A DNA stretch of 64,000 bases from Oscillospiraceae bacterium (GCA_015067435.1 SVMM01000013.1:43815-107814); one strand, 5' to 3'. Counted from the first letter of the stretch, positions 1-8,938 are shown. Notes: generated by a model not told the origin, from the letters alone. Translations and numbers: made by a program.

Positions 1-1
1 C

Positions 2-445
2 GTTCTGGCGGTGCACAAGGACGACCCGCTGCTGGGCAGGGCAAAAAAGAAGAAGGGCTCCAAGTACCCCTCCATTCGTCCGGATCAGCTCGCGGACAGC
101 TCTTTCATCATGCTCAGCCGTCACCACCGCATCCGGCAGTTTGCCGACGCCGTTCTGGACGGCAACCGGATCCCGTACCACGTTTCCATGACCTCCCGCA
201 ATCTGGACAGCGCGCTGGAGGCCGTGGCAAACAATCTGGGCGCGACGTTCACGCCGGAGGTGCAGCTCGCCTACATCCTCGGCTCGAAGAACATCCGCTA
301 CCTTTCCATCGACACGCCGGGAACCGCCTATCAGTTTTGCCTTGCCTACCGCAAGGGCGCGTATCTCCAGCCCTGCGCCAAGGATTTCATGGAGCTGTTC
401 CAGTCCGCTTTTCACGAGCACCCGCCCACCGAGGTCTGGTCATGA
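2..445 (+). CDS. LysR-family regulator, C-terminal part (5' end outside window)
   Basis: Only the effector-binding part of a LysR-type transcriptional regulator is present; the reading frame is open to the window edge, so the DNA-binding domain lies upstream. The visible 147 residues fit the second half of a periplasmic-binding-protein-like fold: an early HKDDPLL segment, the usual 'harsh when wrong' loop around SSFIMLSRHH, and a late stretch resembling the LysR pattern in which a hydrophobic strand precedes a basic 'AYRKG' turn. The TGA stop overlaps the ATG of the following hydrolase (ATGA), so the two are translationally coupled and the regulator may control it. The family assignment is from the overall pattern, not from a decisive motif. 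Confidence 0.7.
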   Translation, partial: VLAVHKDDPLLGRAKKKKGSKYPSIRPDQLADSSFIMLSRHHRIRQFADAVLDGNRIPYHVSMTSRNLDSALEAVANNLGATFTPEVQLAYILGSKNIRYLSIDTPGTAYQFCLAYRKGAYLQPCAKDFMELFQSAFHEHPPTEVWS

Positions 446-1371
446 GAGACTATCTGTCCGTCCCCCATGTGGACGATCCGCTGGATGTCTCCGATATTCC
501 CCGCCAAAGGCGCGGACTGCAATACCTTGCGCCGGACGGCTCGGCGCGCGCGTTCGACCTGTATTACCCCGACACGGGAAGCGGCCCGTTTCCGGTGATC
601 CTCAGCGTTGCCGGCGGAGCATGGTATTACGGTTGCCCGTCCTCCGTGCATCTCGGCAGGACGATCCACAACAGCGTCCGGCGCGGCTACGCCTTTGCCA
701 GCATCGCCTGCACCAGCAGCAGATACCGGAAGTTTCCCTACCAGATCGCCGAGGTCAAGTGCGCCCTGCGCCATTTGCGCCGCGAGGCGGAGGCGCTGGA
801 TCTGGATACGGACTTTGTCGGCTGCTGGAGCGCCTCGTCCGGCGCGCACCTCTCGCTGCTCGCGGCGCTGACGGAGCATGATGCATACTTTGACACGGAA
901 AACGACGGCATCTCCTGCCGGATCGACGCGCTCGCCGCCGTTTATCCCTGCTTCCGGCTGGACGTCTCCGAGGCGGATTTCCGCGCCATCGGCTTAGAGG
1001 CGGACAATCTCCGCTCCGGCCCGCGCTGCATGGACTCCATTTTTCTCGGCGCGCCCGTGGAGGACAGTCCGGAGCTGTGCCGCCTCGCCGCGCCGATCAC
1101 CCACGTACATTCCGGTGCGCCGCCCATGCTGCTGCTGCACGGCACGGCGGATACCACGGTCCCCTACACGTTCACGCTGGAATTTGCCCGCGCCCTGCGG
1201 AACGCCGTCGGCGCGGAAAACGTTTATACGCGCTTCCTCCCCGGCGCGGTTCACAGTGACCCGCGCTTCAAGGATGACGCGATGAGCACGGAGGTGCTGG
1301 ATTTCTTCGACCGCGTCCGTCTGGGGCAGCTTCCCTGCCCGCCGGAATGTCAAAACCGCGATCTCCCGTAA
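442..1371 (+). CDS. alpha/beta-hydrolase, esterase/BD-FAE-like
   Basis: A 309-residue cytoplasmic alpha/beta-hydrolase without signal peptide, probably a carboxylesterase or acyl hydrolase of unknown substrate. The oxyanion-hole strand reads SVAGGAWYYG near residue 56, in place of the classic HGGG. The nucleophile elbow is WSASSGAHL near residue 131, so the first glycine of GxSxG is a serine. The acid/base pair is suggested by LLLHGTADTTVPY and GAVHSD near the C-terminus. The start codon overlaps the stop of the upstream LysR gene, which fixes the start and implies one transcript. Function beyond the fold is inference. Confidence 0.8.
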   Translation: MRDYLSVPHVDDPLDVSDIPRQRRGLQYLAPDGSARAFDLYYPDTGSGPFPVILSVAGGAWYYGCPSSVHLGRTIHNSVRRGYAFASIACTSSRYRKFPYQIAEVKCALRHLRREAEALDLDTDFVGCWSASSGAHLSLLAALTEHDAYFDTENDGISCRIDALAAVYPCFRLDVSEADFRAIGLEADNLRSGPRCMDSIFLGAPVEDSPELCRLAAPITHVHSGAPPMLLLHGTADTTVPYTFTLEFARALRNAVGAENVYTRFLPGAVHSDPRFKDDAMSTEVLDFFDRVRLGQLPCPPECQNRDLP

Positions 1372-1415
1372 AAAGCCCCCGGCAGGGCTGTCATAATCCG
1401 TGATTTCGGCCGCGT

Positions 1416-1880
1416 TTATGTGTTTTTCACATAGCGCGGTCCTTCCTCGCCGACAGTGCCGGTCGGCACAAACCCGCACTTTTCAAGTACGCGCTGGGAT
1501 GCCTTGTTGTCGGGGTCTGTCTCCGCCTCCACGCGCCTCACCCCCGGCTGCCGCAGCGCCCATGCCGCAAGCGCGTCGACCGCCTCCGTCGCGTAGCCGT
1601 TCCCCTGATATTCCTCGTCGATACCGTAGCCGATCTCGACGCTTCCGTCGGTGCCAAATCCCTTGAAGCACAGGTCGCCGATGTGCGTGCCGTCCTCGCG
1701 CTCGATCATCCACATCGCGTACCACTCCCACTGCTCCGGGTGGTCAAGGCAGCCTTGCAGCATCTCCTTGTACGCCGTGACCAGAACATCGTCGATCTGC
1801 GTTTCGATGAAACGCTCCATTTCGTCCTGCGCGGCGATATACAGGCGCAGCCGTTTCGTCTCCAGACATATGGTTTTCAT
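1416..1880 (-). CDS. GNAT N-acetyltransferase, RimJ/RimL-like
   Basis: A 154-residue GNAT-fold acetyltransferase that would transfer an acetyl group from acetyl-CoA to an unknown amine or protein N-terminus. The opening ETKRLRLY is typical of RimJ/RimL-type enzymes, and the acetyl-CoA loop is visible as EEYQGNGYATEA around residue 92, followed by the usual NKASQRVLEKCGF helix. Two ATGs are six bases apart; the AGGAGG box touches the first and is six bases from the second, so the second (1880) is chosen. It is monocistronic, facing away from the hydrolase and lying downstream of the TRAP operon terminator. Confidence 0.85.
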   Translation of the reverse strand: MKTICLETKRLRLYIAAQDEMERFIETQIDDVLVTAYKEMLQGCLDHPEQWEWYAMWMIEREDGTHIGDLCFKGFGTDGSVEIGYGIDEEYQGNGYATEAVDALAAWALRQPGVRRVEAETDPDNKASQRVLEKCGFVPTGTVGEEGPRYVKNT

Positions 1881-1934
1881 CGTCATCCTCCTGCCGTTCA
1901 GGCGTAAAAGCTGATTTCATACGAATACACCAAA

Positions 1935-1968
1935 CAGCCTCCGGAAAACAGCTGCTTCCCGGAGGCTG
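1935..1968 (-). terminator. hairpin terminator of the TRAP operon
   Basis: A perfect 10-bp stem (CAGCCTCCGG at 1935-1944 with its complement at 1959-1968) and a 14-nt loop. It lies between the dctP stop and the GNAT start. T-rich flanks occur on both sides, so it may work in either direction; the only gene ending into it is the minus-strand TRAP operon. Confidence 0.65.
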
Positions 1969-2056
1969 TATTTTGCTTTATCTGCCCCTTTGCGCCCTTC
2001 ATCCGGTCAGTCCGAACGGAGCAATGCAAAAGGGGATTCTTCCTTTTAGGGGACGA

Positions 2057-3193
2057 TCAGCCGTTGGCGGCGGCGATCGCAGCTTCAAGGATGTTCATGG
2101 CCTCGTCGCCAACGTCGCTGCGGATCAGGTCATACGCGGGCTTCGCGGCCTCGCGCATCTTGGCGTAGTCCGCATCCGTCAGGTCGATGACCTCAAGACC
2201 GGCATCCTTCATCTGCTGCAGGGCGGCGTCGTTGTCCGCAATGTTGAGCTCATAGGCATACTGGTCGATCACGTTCACGCAGACCCAGTCGAGCAGGGCG
2301 CGGTAATCCTCGGGGAGGTTGTCATAGAACGCCTTGTTCATGTAGATACCGGACCACATGATGACGTGGTGGGTGTTGACAATGTACTTCTGCTGCTCGT
2401 AGAGCTTGGAAGAGGAGATCGTGTTGTAGGCGTTCTCCTGCGCCTCGACCAGGCCCTGCTGGAGCGCGAGATACAGATCGCTGAACGGAACGGGGGTCGG
2501 GTTGCAGCCCCAGGACTGCCAGTAAGCGATGGCGGTCGGGTTTTCCAGCGTGCGGATCTTCAGGCCGGCGAGATCCTCATAGCTGCGGATCTCCTTGTTG
2601 GAGCTGGTCTCACGGAAGCCGCCCGGAACGAGGGAGAGGACCTTGAGGCCGAGGGACTCATAGATGCCCTGCGTGTACTTGAACAGATCGCTGTCGCGGC
2701 CGATCATGGCGAGCGCCTGCTCGTTGCTGTTGACCAGGTTCGGCGCGTCGAAATAGCTCAGGCGCTTGTCGACCAGACCGCCGGAGGTGCCGCTGCCGAG
2801 CTGGATGGAGCCCTCGCGGAGCGCCTGATCGTTCTCGGGCACGCTGCCGAGCTCGCCGTTGGCATAGATCGTCACGGTGATGAGGCCGTTGGAGCGGGTC
2901 TCCATCTCCTCCTTGAACTTCAGCGCGATCTTATGACCCGCAGAAGCCTCCGGGGAGTTGTGGGACCAGATGATGTTGACGGGCGTGGTGCTGGTGATGG
3001 CGGGGGCGCCGTCGGAGGACGCCGCAGGGGTCGTCGTGTCGCCGCCGGCGGGCTGCGTCGCGGGCTGCGTCGCAGGCTGGGTCGTGGTCGGCGTGGTCGT
3101 CTGCGTGGTGGGGGTCGTGTTCTGGAGGCACGCGGTCATGGCAAGAACCATAACGGCGGCAAGAGCCAGAGCAAGGAGCTTCTTGATTTTCAT
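2057..3193 (-). CDS. dctP: TRAP transporter solute-binding lipoprotein DctP
   Basis: The extracytoplasmic receptor of a tripartite ATP-independent periplasmic (TRAP) transporter; it captures a carboxylate-type ligand and hands it to DctQM. The 378-residue product opens with a lipoprotein signal (MKIKKLLALALAAVMV, lipobox ending MTAC). About 45 residues rich in Thr, Pro and Gln follow, then the DctP fold with its SHNSPEASAGHKIALKFKEE beginning. The conserved arginine that clamps the ligand carboxylate is probably in the KIRTLENP segment. An upstream in-frame start is possible, but AAAGGAAG lies seven bases before the ATG at 3193 and the signal peptide starts there. Third gene of dctQ-dctM-dctP. 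The ligand cannot be named from sequence. Confidence 0.92.
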   Translation of the reverse strand: MKIKKLLALALAAVMVLAMTACLQNTTPTTQTTTPTTTQPATQPATQPAGGDTTTPAASSDGAPAITSTTPVNIIWSHNSPEASAGHKIALKFKEEMETRSNGLITVTIYANGELGSVPENDQALREGSIQLGSGTSGGLVDKRLSYFDAPNLVNSNEQALAMIGRDSDLFKYTQGIYESLGLKVLSLVPGGFRETSSNKEIRSYEDLAGLKIRTLENPTAIAYWQSWGCNPTPVPFSDLYLALQQGLVEAQENAYNTISSSKLYEQQKYIVNTHHVIMWSGIYMNKAFYDNLPEDYRALLDWVCVNVIDQYAYELNIADNDAALQQMKDAGLEVIDLTDADYAKMREAAKPAYDLIRSDVGDEAMNILEAAIAAANG

Positions 3194-3268
3194 AATGAAA
3201 TCTTCCTTTCTTTCATAAATGGATGTACGGTTGATATTTTTCGGCGAATGCCGGAATACCACATGGTC

Positions 3269-4564
3269 TTACGCGCGCCCCAGCAGGAGCAGGGAGATGC
3301 CGGGCATGAAGGTAATCATCAGCAGCGCGACGATGAAGAACGCCATCGGAACGAGCACCTTCTTGCCGAGCTCGCTCGCCGTGGCATCCGCCAGCGGCGC
3401 GGCGACGAACAGGTTCAGACCCATCGGCGGGCTGACGAGGCCGACGGCGAGGTTCGTCACCAGAATGATGCCGAAGTGGATGCCGTCGATGCCAAAGCTC
3501 TTCGCCGTGACCAGCAGGATCGGACCGAGAATGGCGATCGCGGAGCCGGTGTCCATGAACATGCCCATAATCAGCAGCACGATGTCGAGCGCGATGAGGA
3601 ACGTGTACGGGCTGTGGAACGTCTGGGTGAGCAGATTCGAGATCAGCGCCGGCGCGTTGAGCAGAGACAGGATGCGTCCGAAGGAGATCGCAAACGCGAT
3701 CAGCAGTGCGATGGGTGCGTAGGAGCGGACCGCCGCCTTGAGGTGGCCCCACAGTTCGCTGATTTTCATCGTCTTGTAGATGAACACGCTGACAATGATG
3801 GCGTAGAACACGGAAATGCACGCAGCCTCGGTCGGGGTCAGAGTGCCGGAGTAAATGCCGCCGAGGATGATGACCGGCGTGAGCAGCGCCCAGAAGCCGT
3901 CCATAATCACGCGGACGACGCCGCGCTCGCGCAGCTTGCCGACGGCGGCGTTGATCTTTTCCCTGTCCTCGCCGTTCTTGATGCAGTAGATCACGCAGTA
4001 GACCATCAGGCACAGCGCGATGACGATGCCGGGCAGGATACCGCCGGTGAACATCTCGCCGACGGACTCGCCGGTGGTGACACCGTACATGATGAACGGA
4101 ATGGACGGCGGGATAATAACGCCGAGGCCGCCCGCCGTCGCCACGATGGCGGCGGCAAACTTCTTGTCATAGCCCAGCTCCACCAGCACGGGGATGCACA
4201 TGCCGCCGACCGCGGCGACAGTCGCGGGGCCGGAACCGGAAATCGCGCCGTAGAACAGGCAGGTCACAACGACAGCGCAGGGCATACCGGCCTTGAGCTT
4301 GCCGACGAACACGGCAAACACGTCGAACAGCTTGCGCGAGATGCCGCCGCGCGCCATGATCGCGCCGGAGAGCATGAACAGCGGGATCGCCAGCACGCTG
4401 ATCGTATCCAGTCCGGAAATGAACGCGCGCATGACATAGTTGGCGTTGCCGGGGAAGGTCGCGGTCGCCAGAGAGGGATAAAGCGTGACGGAAATCATGG
4501 TGATGGCCAGCGGAAGGCCGAGGAACATCATCACGACAAAGCCGCCGAATACGATGCCCAACAT
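3269..4564 (-). CDS. dctM: TRAP transporter large permease DctM
   Basis: The 12-TM-type large membrane subunit that couples solute uptake to a sodium or proton gradient. Its 431 residues match the family's usual 425-440. Hydrophobic segments run throughout, with the characteristic early FLGLPLAITM, the GSGPATVAAVGG loop and the repeated ILPGIVIAL and IPPSIPFIMYG motifs. The ATG follows the dctQ stop directly (TAAATG), which indicates translational coupling, and dctP follows after 75 bp. With DctQ and DctP it forms a complete transporter. Confidence 0.95.
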   Translation of the reverse strand: MLGIVFGGFVVMMFLGLPLAITMISVTLYPSLATATFPGNANYVMRAFISGLDTISVLAIPLFMLSGAIMARGGISRKLFDVFAVFVGKLKAGMPCAVVVTCLFYGAISGSGPATVAAVGGMCIPVLVELGYDKKFAAAIVATAGGLGVIIPPSIPFIMYGVTTGESVGEMFTGGILPGIVIALCLMVYCVIYCIKNGEDREKINAAVGKLRERGVVRVIMDGFWALLTPVIILGGIYSGTLTPTEAACISVFYAIIVSVFIYKTMKISELWGHLKAAVRSYAPIALLIAFAISFGRILSLLNAPALISNLLTQTFHSPYTFLIALDIVLLIMGMFMDTGSAIAILGPILLVTAKSFGIDGIHFGIILVTNLAVGLVSPPMGLNLFVAAPLADATASELGKKVLVPMAFFIVALLMITFMPGISLLLLGRA

Positions 4565-5050
4565 TTACTGCTCCTCCCCCTTTCCGAACGTCTTTTTGCA
4601 GAACCGGAAGATGTCCTGCACGCCGCGGATCGTTCCCAGGCCCATGCCCAGCGGGATCGCGGCATACACGTACTTGATCGGCAGCTGCATCGCCGCGCTG
4701 ATGCTGGTCGTGGACTGGATCAGGCCGATGGATTTGTAGGTCAGGTACGCATACACAACGACGGTCAGCACCTTGGCAAACAGGTCGATGATGAACTTGA
4801 CCGGCTTGGGAAAGAAGTTGTACACCGCGTCCACGCGGATGCTCAGGCCCTTGCGGATGCAGTAGCCCGCGCTGAGCATTCCGCTGTACACAAACAGGTA
4901 GCGGCAGACCTCCTCCGCCCATGTAAAGCCGCCGTGGAACAGATTTCTGGCAATGACCTGCACGAACATGACCAGAGAAAACGCCGCAAGCAGGATCACC
5001 ATCAGGATCTCTTCCAGATTCTCTTCCAGATAGACCCACACTTTTTTCAT
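4565..5050 (-). CDS. dctQ: TRAP transporter small permease DctQ
   Basis: The four-TM small subunit of the TRAP transporter. The 161-residue product has hydrophobic stretches near residues 12-35, 45-65, 88-108 and 125-145, and the family motif FTWAEEVCRYLFVY. Translation most likely starts at 5050: the GGAGGAGGAG box lies just upstream of it, while an ATG 30 bases earlier has no ribosome binding site. It is the first gene of dctQMP, preceded by a consensus promoter at 5111-5139. Confidence 0.93.
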   Translation of the reverse strand: MKKVWVYLEENLEEILMVILLAAFSLVMFVQVIARNLFHGGFTWAEEVCRYLFVYSGMLSAGYCIRKGLSIRVDAVYNFFPKPVKFIIDLFAKVLTVVVYAYLTYKSIGLIQSTTSISAAMQLPIKYVYAAIPLGMGLGTIRGVQDIFRFCKKTFGKGEEQ

Positions 5051-5110
5051 CTTGGTTCTCTCTCCTCCTCCAAAGCTCATTATTACTTTTGCTTATTCTT
5101 TTCGATAAAA

Positions 5111-5139
5111 AATATAACATCTGATTATTTCTCTGTCAA
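5111..5139 (-). promoter_or_regulatory. sigma-A-type promoter of dctQMP
   Basis: On the minus strand TTGACA (5134-5139) and TATATT (5111-5116) are separated by exactly 17 bp, about 60 bp upstream of the dctQ start. The match is near consensus, so basal expression should be substantial. Confidence 0.75.
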
Positions 5140-5243
5140 TATCTTTCTTCACAATTGGGGCGTTTTCATCGTCTGCCGGCATAATTTATCCGTATTGCAC
5201 AACATTGGCCGCTGTCAATTGTTCAAATCGGCGTGGGCGAGAG

Positions 5244-5288
5244 CAAAAAAGCCCCGCCTATGGTCTGTCAAAAGACGAAAGGCGGAGC
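5244..5288 (-). terminator. rho-independent terminator of the nucleoside-salvage operon
   Basis: On the minus strand a 9-bp GC-rich stem (5280-5288 with 5251-5259, one mismatch) is followed by six U residues. It lies just downstream of the GNAT gene that ends at 5305. Confidence 0.85.
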
Positions 5289-5304
5289 AGGCAATATAGA
5301 TGTT

Positions 5305-5760
5305 TCATATAAAATGGTACACAAGATTGACGCAGTCCGGCGCGTCCTTGTCGACGTAGCCGGTGTCGGCAAAGCCTGCCTTCTCATAGACGTGCAGGGC
5401 GGGCGCGTCGGTCTTCTTGACGCAGACCTCGGCGCAATCGTACTTGCGCTCGGCGGCAAGCTCTGCAAGGATCAGCCGCAGCGCCTCCGTTCCGTAGCCC
5501 TTGCCCTGAAAGCGCGCGTCGATCATGAACTGCTGGAGATCATAGCAGGCGGGCTCCTCGTCCATGTCCTTCACCAGCGCGAGGCCGACCGCACCGCCGT
5601 CCGCAGCGATGCCGAAAACCCTCGCGCGGCAGGCACGGTAGGCATATCCCCGCGCAAGGATGCCGGACGCACTGTCGAGATAGCCCTTCTGGTCGTCGCG
5701 GACGGAAAGGCTCCGCACCGCGAGAAAATTCTGTTCGTCGATGTCAAACAGTGTTACCAC
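5305..5760 (-). CDS. GNAT acetyltransferase, spermidine-acetyltransferase/BltD-like
   Basis: A 151-residue GNAT enzyme. The layout resembles BltD/PaiA-type polyamine acetyltransferases: an N-terminal NFLAVRSLSV helix, then LQQFMIDARFQGKGYGTEA with the acetyl-CoA loop near residue 90, and a C-terminal VYEKAGFADTG helix. Polyamine specificity is inference only. The start is a GTG at 5760 with GGGGGAGGA seven bases upstream; the nearby ATG is out of frame. It begins 31 bp after the ribokinase-like gene and ends at a strong terminator, so it is the last gene of the nucleoside hydrolase operon. Its role there is unexplained. Confidence 0.8.
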   Translation of the reverse strand: MVTLFDIDEQNFLAVRSLSVRDDQKGYLDSASGILARGYAYRACRARVFGIAADGGAVGLALVKDMDEEPACYDLQQFMIDARFQGKGYGTEALRLILAELAAERKYDCAEVCVKKTDAPALHVYEKAGFADTGYVDKDAPDCVNLVYHFI

Positions 5761-5791
5761 GTTTCATTCCTCCCCCATGATATCCGGAGCG

Positions 5792-6688
5792 TCAGGCATC
5801 CACGCGCGCGAGGACCTCGTCCCTCGTCGGGATGGACGGCGCGGCGCCCGGCCTCGTAACGGCGATCGCCGCCGCGGCGGAGGCGAAGCGCATGGCGCGC
5901 GCCGCGTCAAAGCCGTTCAAGATGCCCGCGAGGAAAAAGCCCGTATAGGTATCCCCCGCCGCGGTCGTGTCCACCGCCGTCACCCGCTCCGCCGGACAAC
6001 GGATCATACCGTCCCGCGCGGCGTAAATGGAGCCGTTCTCACCCAGCGTCAGGACAATCGCTGTCGCGGGGAGGCTCTTCCGCAGCTCCTCCGCCATATC
6101 CCCCGGGTCGGCGTGCGCGTCACAGCCGAGCAGCTGCGACGCTTCGATCTCGTTGAGCAGCAGGAAATCCGACAGCGGCAGCAGCGGACGCAGCGTTTCA
6201 TCCATGGGCGAGGGGTTCAGCGCAATGCGCATACCGCGTGCCTTTGCCCGTTCGAGCAGGTAGCCCGGCTCGCTGATCTCGTTCTGCGCCACCAGCACGT
6301 CGGGCGCGGAAAAGTGCGCCAGCGTCCGGTCGATCTGCTCGTGCGTGACCGCACGGTTCGCCCCGCCGTAGAGCAGGATGCAGTTGTCTCCCTCCGGTGT
6401 CTTCTGAATGACGGCATGTCCCGTCCGCACATCGTGCAGGCAGGCGACAAACGACGTATCAACGCCCGCGGCACGCAGTTCTTCCGCAAGAAACGCGCCA
6501 TCCTCCCCGATCGCTCCTGCGTGGAAGGTCTTTATGCCCGCGCGCGCCAGCGCAACGGACTGGTTCAGTCCCTTTCCGCCGCTGAAGCTTTGCAGTTCGG
6601 TTGCCGCCAGTGTTTCCCCTTTACGGACAAAGCACGGTACCTGATAGACGTAGTCTATGTTCAGCGAGCCGAAGCACAGCACCCTCAT
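5792..6688 (-). CDS. rbsK: PfkB-family carbohydrate kinase, ribokinase-like
   Basis: An ATP-dependent sugar kinase of the ribokinase/PfkB family, 298 residues (usual length about 300). The substrate motif FSGGKGLNQSVALARAG lies near residue 35, and the catalytic and anion-hole signature DTTAAGDTYTGFFLAG near residue 240 contains the GxGD base aspartate. Tyr replaces the common Phe after GDT. The gene overlaps the nucleoside hydrolase stop by four bases (ATGA). The pair makes sense as salvage: hydrolase releases ribose from a nucleoside and this kinase phosphorylates it. A nucleoside-kinase activity cannot be excluded. Confidence 0.88.
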   Translation of the reverse strand: MRVLCFGSLNIDYVYQVPCFVRKGETLAATELQSFSGGKGLNQSVALARAGIKTFHAGAIGEDGAFLAEELRAAGVDTSFVACLHDVRTGHAVIQKTPEGDNCILLYGGANRAVTHEQIDRTLAHFSAPDVLVAQNEISEPGYLLERAKARGMRIALNPSPMDETLRPLLPLSDFLLLNEIEASQLLGCDAHADPGDMAEELRKSLPATAIVLTLGENGSIYAARDGMIRCPAERVTAVDTTAAGDTYTGFFLAGILNGFDAARAMRFASAAAAIAVTRPGAAPSIPTRDEVLARVDA

Positions 6689-7638
6689 GTCGCGCCCTCT
6701 TCTTCACCGTAGCGGCGCAGGCAGTCCTCGACGATATCCCAGAAGCGCGGCACGTCCACGTCAACGGCAACGTCCGCCGTGGCGGGAAGGCCAAGATAGC
6801 CGTAGTAATCGCAGTTTGTCCGCCCGTAGGACTGCTCGCTGCGCAGGTCGATCTGCACGTTCATCGGCTTCGTCGTCAGCAGCTTCGGGTCGATCAGCGA
6901 CGCGATCGTCAGCGGATCGTGCAGGGGGCCGCCCTCCATGCCGAAGACCTCCTTCTGCGTTTTGCAGAAATGGCGCATCAGATCTACAAACAGACGTGAC
7001 GCGCCGTTGTTCACCTGTGCCATGCGCTCCACGATCTCCGGATAGCAAAGCACCTTGTGCGTCACGTCCAGCCCGACCATGGTGACGGGCCGCCCGGCGG
7101 TAAAGCACACGTGCGCCGCCTCCGCGTCCACAAGGACGTTGAATTCCGCAGCGGGCGTCACGTTGCCGTTGGCGTAGGCGCCGCCCATGAGAACGATCCG
7201 CCGGATCTTTTCGACGATCCGCGGCTCCATGCGCATCGCCATGGCGAGGTTCGTCATCGGCCCGGTCGTGACCACAATGATATCCCCGTCGGAGGCAAGC
7301 AGCGTCCGGATCATGTAGGAAACGGCGTGCTCCGGCTCCACCGTCTTGTGCAGCGGCGGAAACACGGGGCCGTCCAGTCCGGTCTCGCCGTGGATGTCCC
7401 CCGCCGCGCGCGGCTCGCGTACCATCGGGCGGCCGCAGCCCGCATAGACGGGGATATCCCTGCCCAGCCATTGCAGCACCCGGCAGGCGTTTTTCTGTGT
7501 CTTTTCCAGCGTCTGGTTGCCCGCGACCGTCGTGACGCCCAGCAGCTCGATCTGCGGGCTGTTCGCCGCCAGCATGATCGCAACCGCGTCGTCGTGTCCC
7601 GGATCGCAGTCGAGGATGATCTTTTGCCGCTCCATCAT
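6685..7638 (-). CDS. inosine-uridine-preferring nucleoside hydrolase
   Basis: Hydrolyses the N-glycosidic bond of ribonucleosides to free base and ribose. The 317-residue protein shows the calcium-binding DCDPGHDDAVAIML motif near its N-terminus, VTTGPMTNLAMAM mid-protein and GGAYANGNVTPAAEFN, all diagnostic for the IunH family. Two adjacent ATG codons (7638 and 7635) follow an AAAGGG box; the first is used here. It heads a three-gene unit with the ribokinase-like and GNAT genes. No nucleoside transporter is encoded beside it. Confidence 0.92.
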   Translation of the reverse strand: MMERQKIILDCDPGHDDAVAIMLAANSPQIELLGVTTVAGNQTLEKTQKNACRVLQWLGRDIPVYAGCGRPMVREPRAAGDIHGETGLDGPVFPPLHKTVEPEHAVSYMIRTLLASDGDIIVVTTGPMTNLAMAMRMEPRIVEKIRRIVLMGGAYANGNVTPAAEFNVLVDAEAAHVCFTAGRPVTMVGLDVTHKVLCYPEIVERMAQVNNGASRLFVDLMRHFCKTQKEVFGMEGGPLHDPLTIASLIDPKLLTTKPMNVQIDLRSEQSYGRTNCDYYGYLGLPATADVAVDVDVPRFWDIVEDCLRRYGEEEGAT

Positions 7639-7711
7639 TTCACGCCCTTTCCCAATTCCATTGTTTTGGACAAACGATATCATCATACGGGTTTTTCCCG
7701 AAGCCGCAGCC

Positions 7712-8635
7712 CTACAGCCACTTCTTTTTCCGGAAGAAGATCAGGCTCGCGATCACGATCACAACGCTGATGGCGATCACCAGCGGATAGCCGAATTCCC
7801 ACTCCAACTCCGGCATATAGCGGAAGTTCATGCCGTACCAGCCGACGATGAGCGTAAGCGGCATGAAGATCGTCGTCACGACCGTCAAAAGCGTCATGGT
7901 GCGGTTCTGGCGCACCTCCAACTGCGCGTTGTAAAGGTCTCGCACCTGCATGGTATGGTCGCGCAGGGACACCGCCGAATCGTGCCGCCGCGCCATGCGG
8001 TTCATGAAAAGGTGCATATAACGCAGATTCTTTTCGGTGAAAAAGCCGTTTTCGTTCTCCTCCAGCTCCTGCGTCATGTCGATGATCTGCTCATAATGCA
8101 CCAGTAGCTCGCGGATGTCGCCCCGGATCTCGTTGACCCGGGCAAGGTCGCCCTCGCCCTCCGAGGCAAGGATCTCATCCTCAATGGCATCAAGCTCCGC
8201 CTCGTACCGCTCCATGATCGGGAGGTCGCGGCTGACGACAAGCTCCAGAAAATCATACAAAAAGCGCTCCAGACTCGGCTCTCTCCACCGCTTGGTCCGC
8301 CGAATGGTTTCGATCATCTGCTCCGCCATGCCGCTGTCGTCGATAAACACGACGCCTTTTTCATCCAGTGCGAAGGCGAACCGATGATCCCGCTCCGTCA
8401 GCGCCTGCCGGTCGGGGATCTGGAACGTACCTGTCAGGGAGTCGTAGTTGACCTCCGCCTTGGTGTTGTGGATGTTCCCCACGTCCGGTTCAAGCTCAAT
8501 GCCCATATCGAAGCGGTCGCGGCTCTTCTGCCACTCCGGCGTAGTCATCACGGCGACATACTGCCGTTCAGTCTGCCCGTGCAGCTCCTCCTCCGTACAG
8601 GGGCGCATATTCTCCTCAAGCAGATAGCAGCCCAT
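7712..8635 (-). CDS. corA: CorA-family magnesium/metal ion transporter
   Basis: A pentameric divalent-cation channel of the CorA family. The 307-residue protein has a long cytoplasmic alpha/beta domain, a long helix rich in charged residues (about 150-240) and two C-terminal membrane helices. The signature YGMNF ends the first of these, followed by a basic FFRKKKWL tail. An in-frame extension reaches further upstream, but GGGAGG lies eight bases before the ATG at 8635 and the family normally starts near here. It is divergent from pcrA, with a 300-bp shared upstream region. Confidence 0.93.
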   Translation of the reverse strand: MGCYLLEENMRPCTEEELHGQTERQYVAVMTTPEWQKSRDRFDMGIELEPDVGNIHNTKAEVNYDSLTGTFQIPDRQALTERDHRFAFALDEKGVVFIDDSGMAEQMIETIRRTKRWREPSLERFLYDFLELVVSRDLPIMERYEAELDAIEDEILASEGEGDLARVNEIRGDIRELLVHYEQIIDMTQELEENENGFFTEKNLRYMHLFMNRMARRHDSAVSLRDHTMQVRDLYNAQLEVRQNRTMTLLTVVTTIFMPLTLIVGWYGMNFRYMPELEWEFGYPLVIAISVVIVIASLIFFRKKKWL

Positions 8636-8845
8636 CGTATTTCCTCCCTTTGATCTCTTTCTCACACACTGCGGTAGAAAGCGCGGCGCAGCGCCCGCGG
8701 GAAAACGTCCTTGGACGCATTCGGCGGGCGCTTGACCGTGCCGTATATCCTCGTTTTGTATTTTATCAGGCTTTTTTGATATTGCAACACTCTGCGTTGT
8801 ATTTATTTGGCGCTGCAAAGCACAGGTTTCCGGACAATTTTGGCG

Positions 8846-8874
8846 TTGCCCGCCGCGGCTCTTTGCGCTATAAT
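8846..8874 (+). promoter_or_regulatory. promoter of the pcrA/uvrD-like gene
   Basis: TTGCCC (8846-8851) and a perfect TATAAT (8869-8874) are spaced by 17 bp, 64 bp upstream of the helicase ATG. The rest of the 8636-8938 gap holds the divergent corA promoter region, where I see no other clear element. Confidence 0.6.
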
Positions 8875-8938
8875 ATCATGTGATGCAAAAGGGTCGGTTT
8901 CCGCGGAAATAGCGCGGGGCAAAGGAAGGAAGGTGTCC

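Noticed and set aside
1973..5299. A 1108-codon open plus-strand frame across the TRAP genes
   Set aside because: It is antisense to dctPQM, which have full family motifs, ribosome sites and coupling. The translation is low-complexity and rich in Arg, Asp and His, typical of the complement of GC-rich genes. Similar long antisense frames over pcrA and the GH94 gene were rejected for the same reason.
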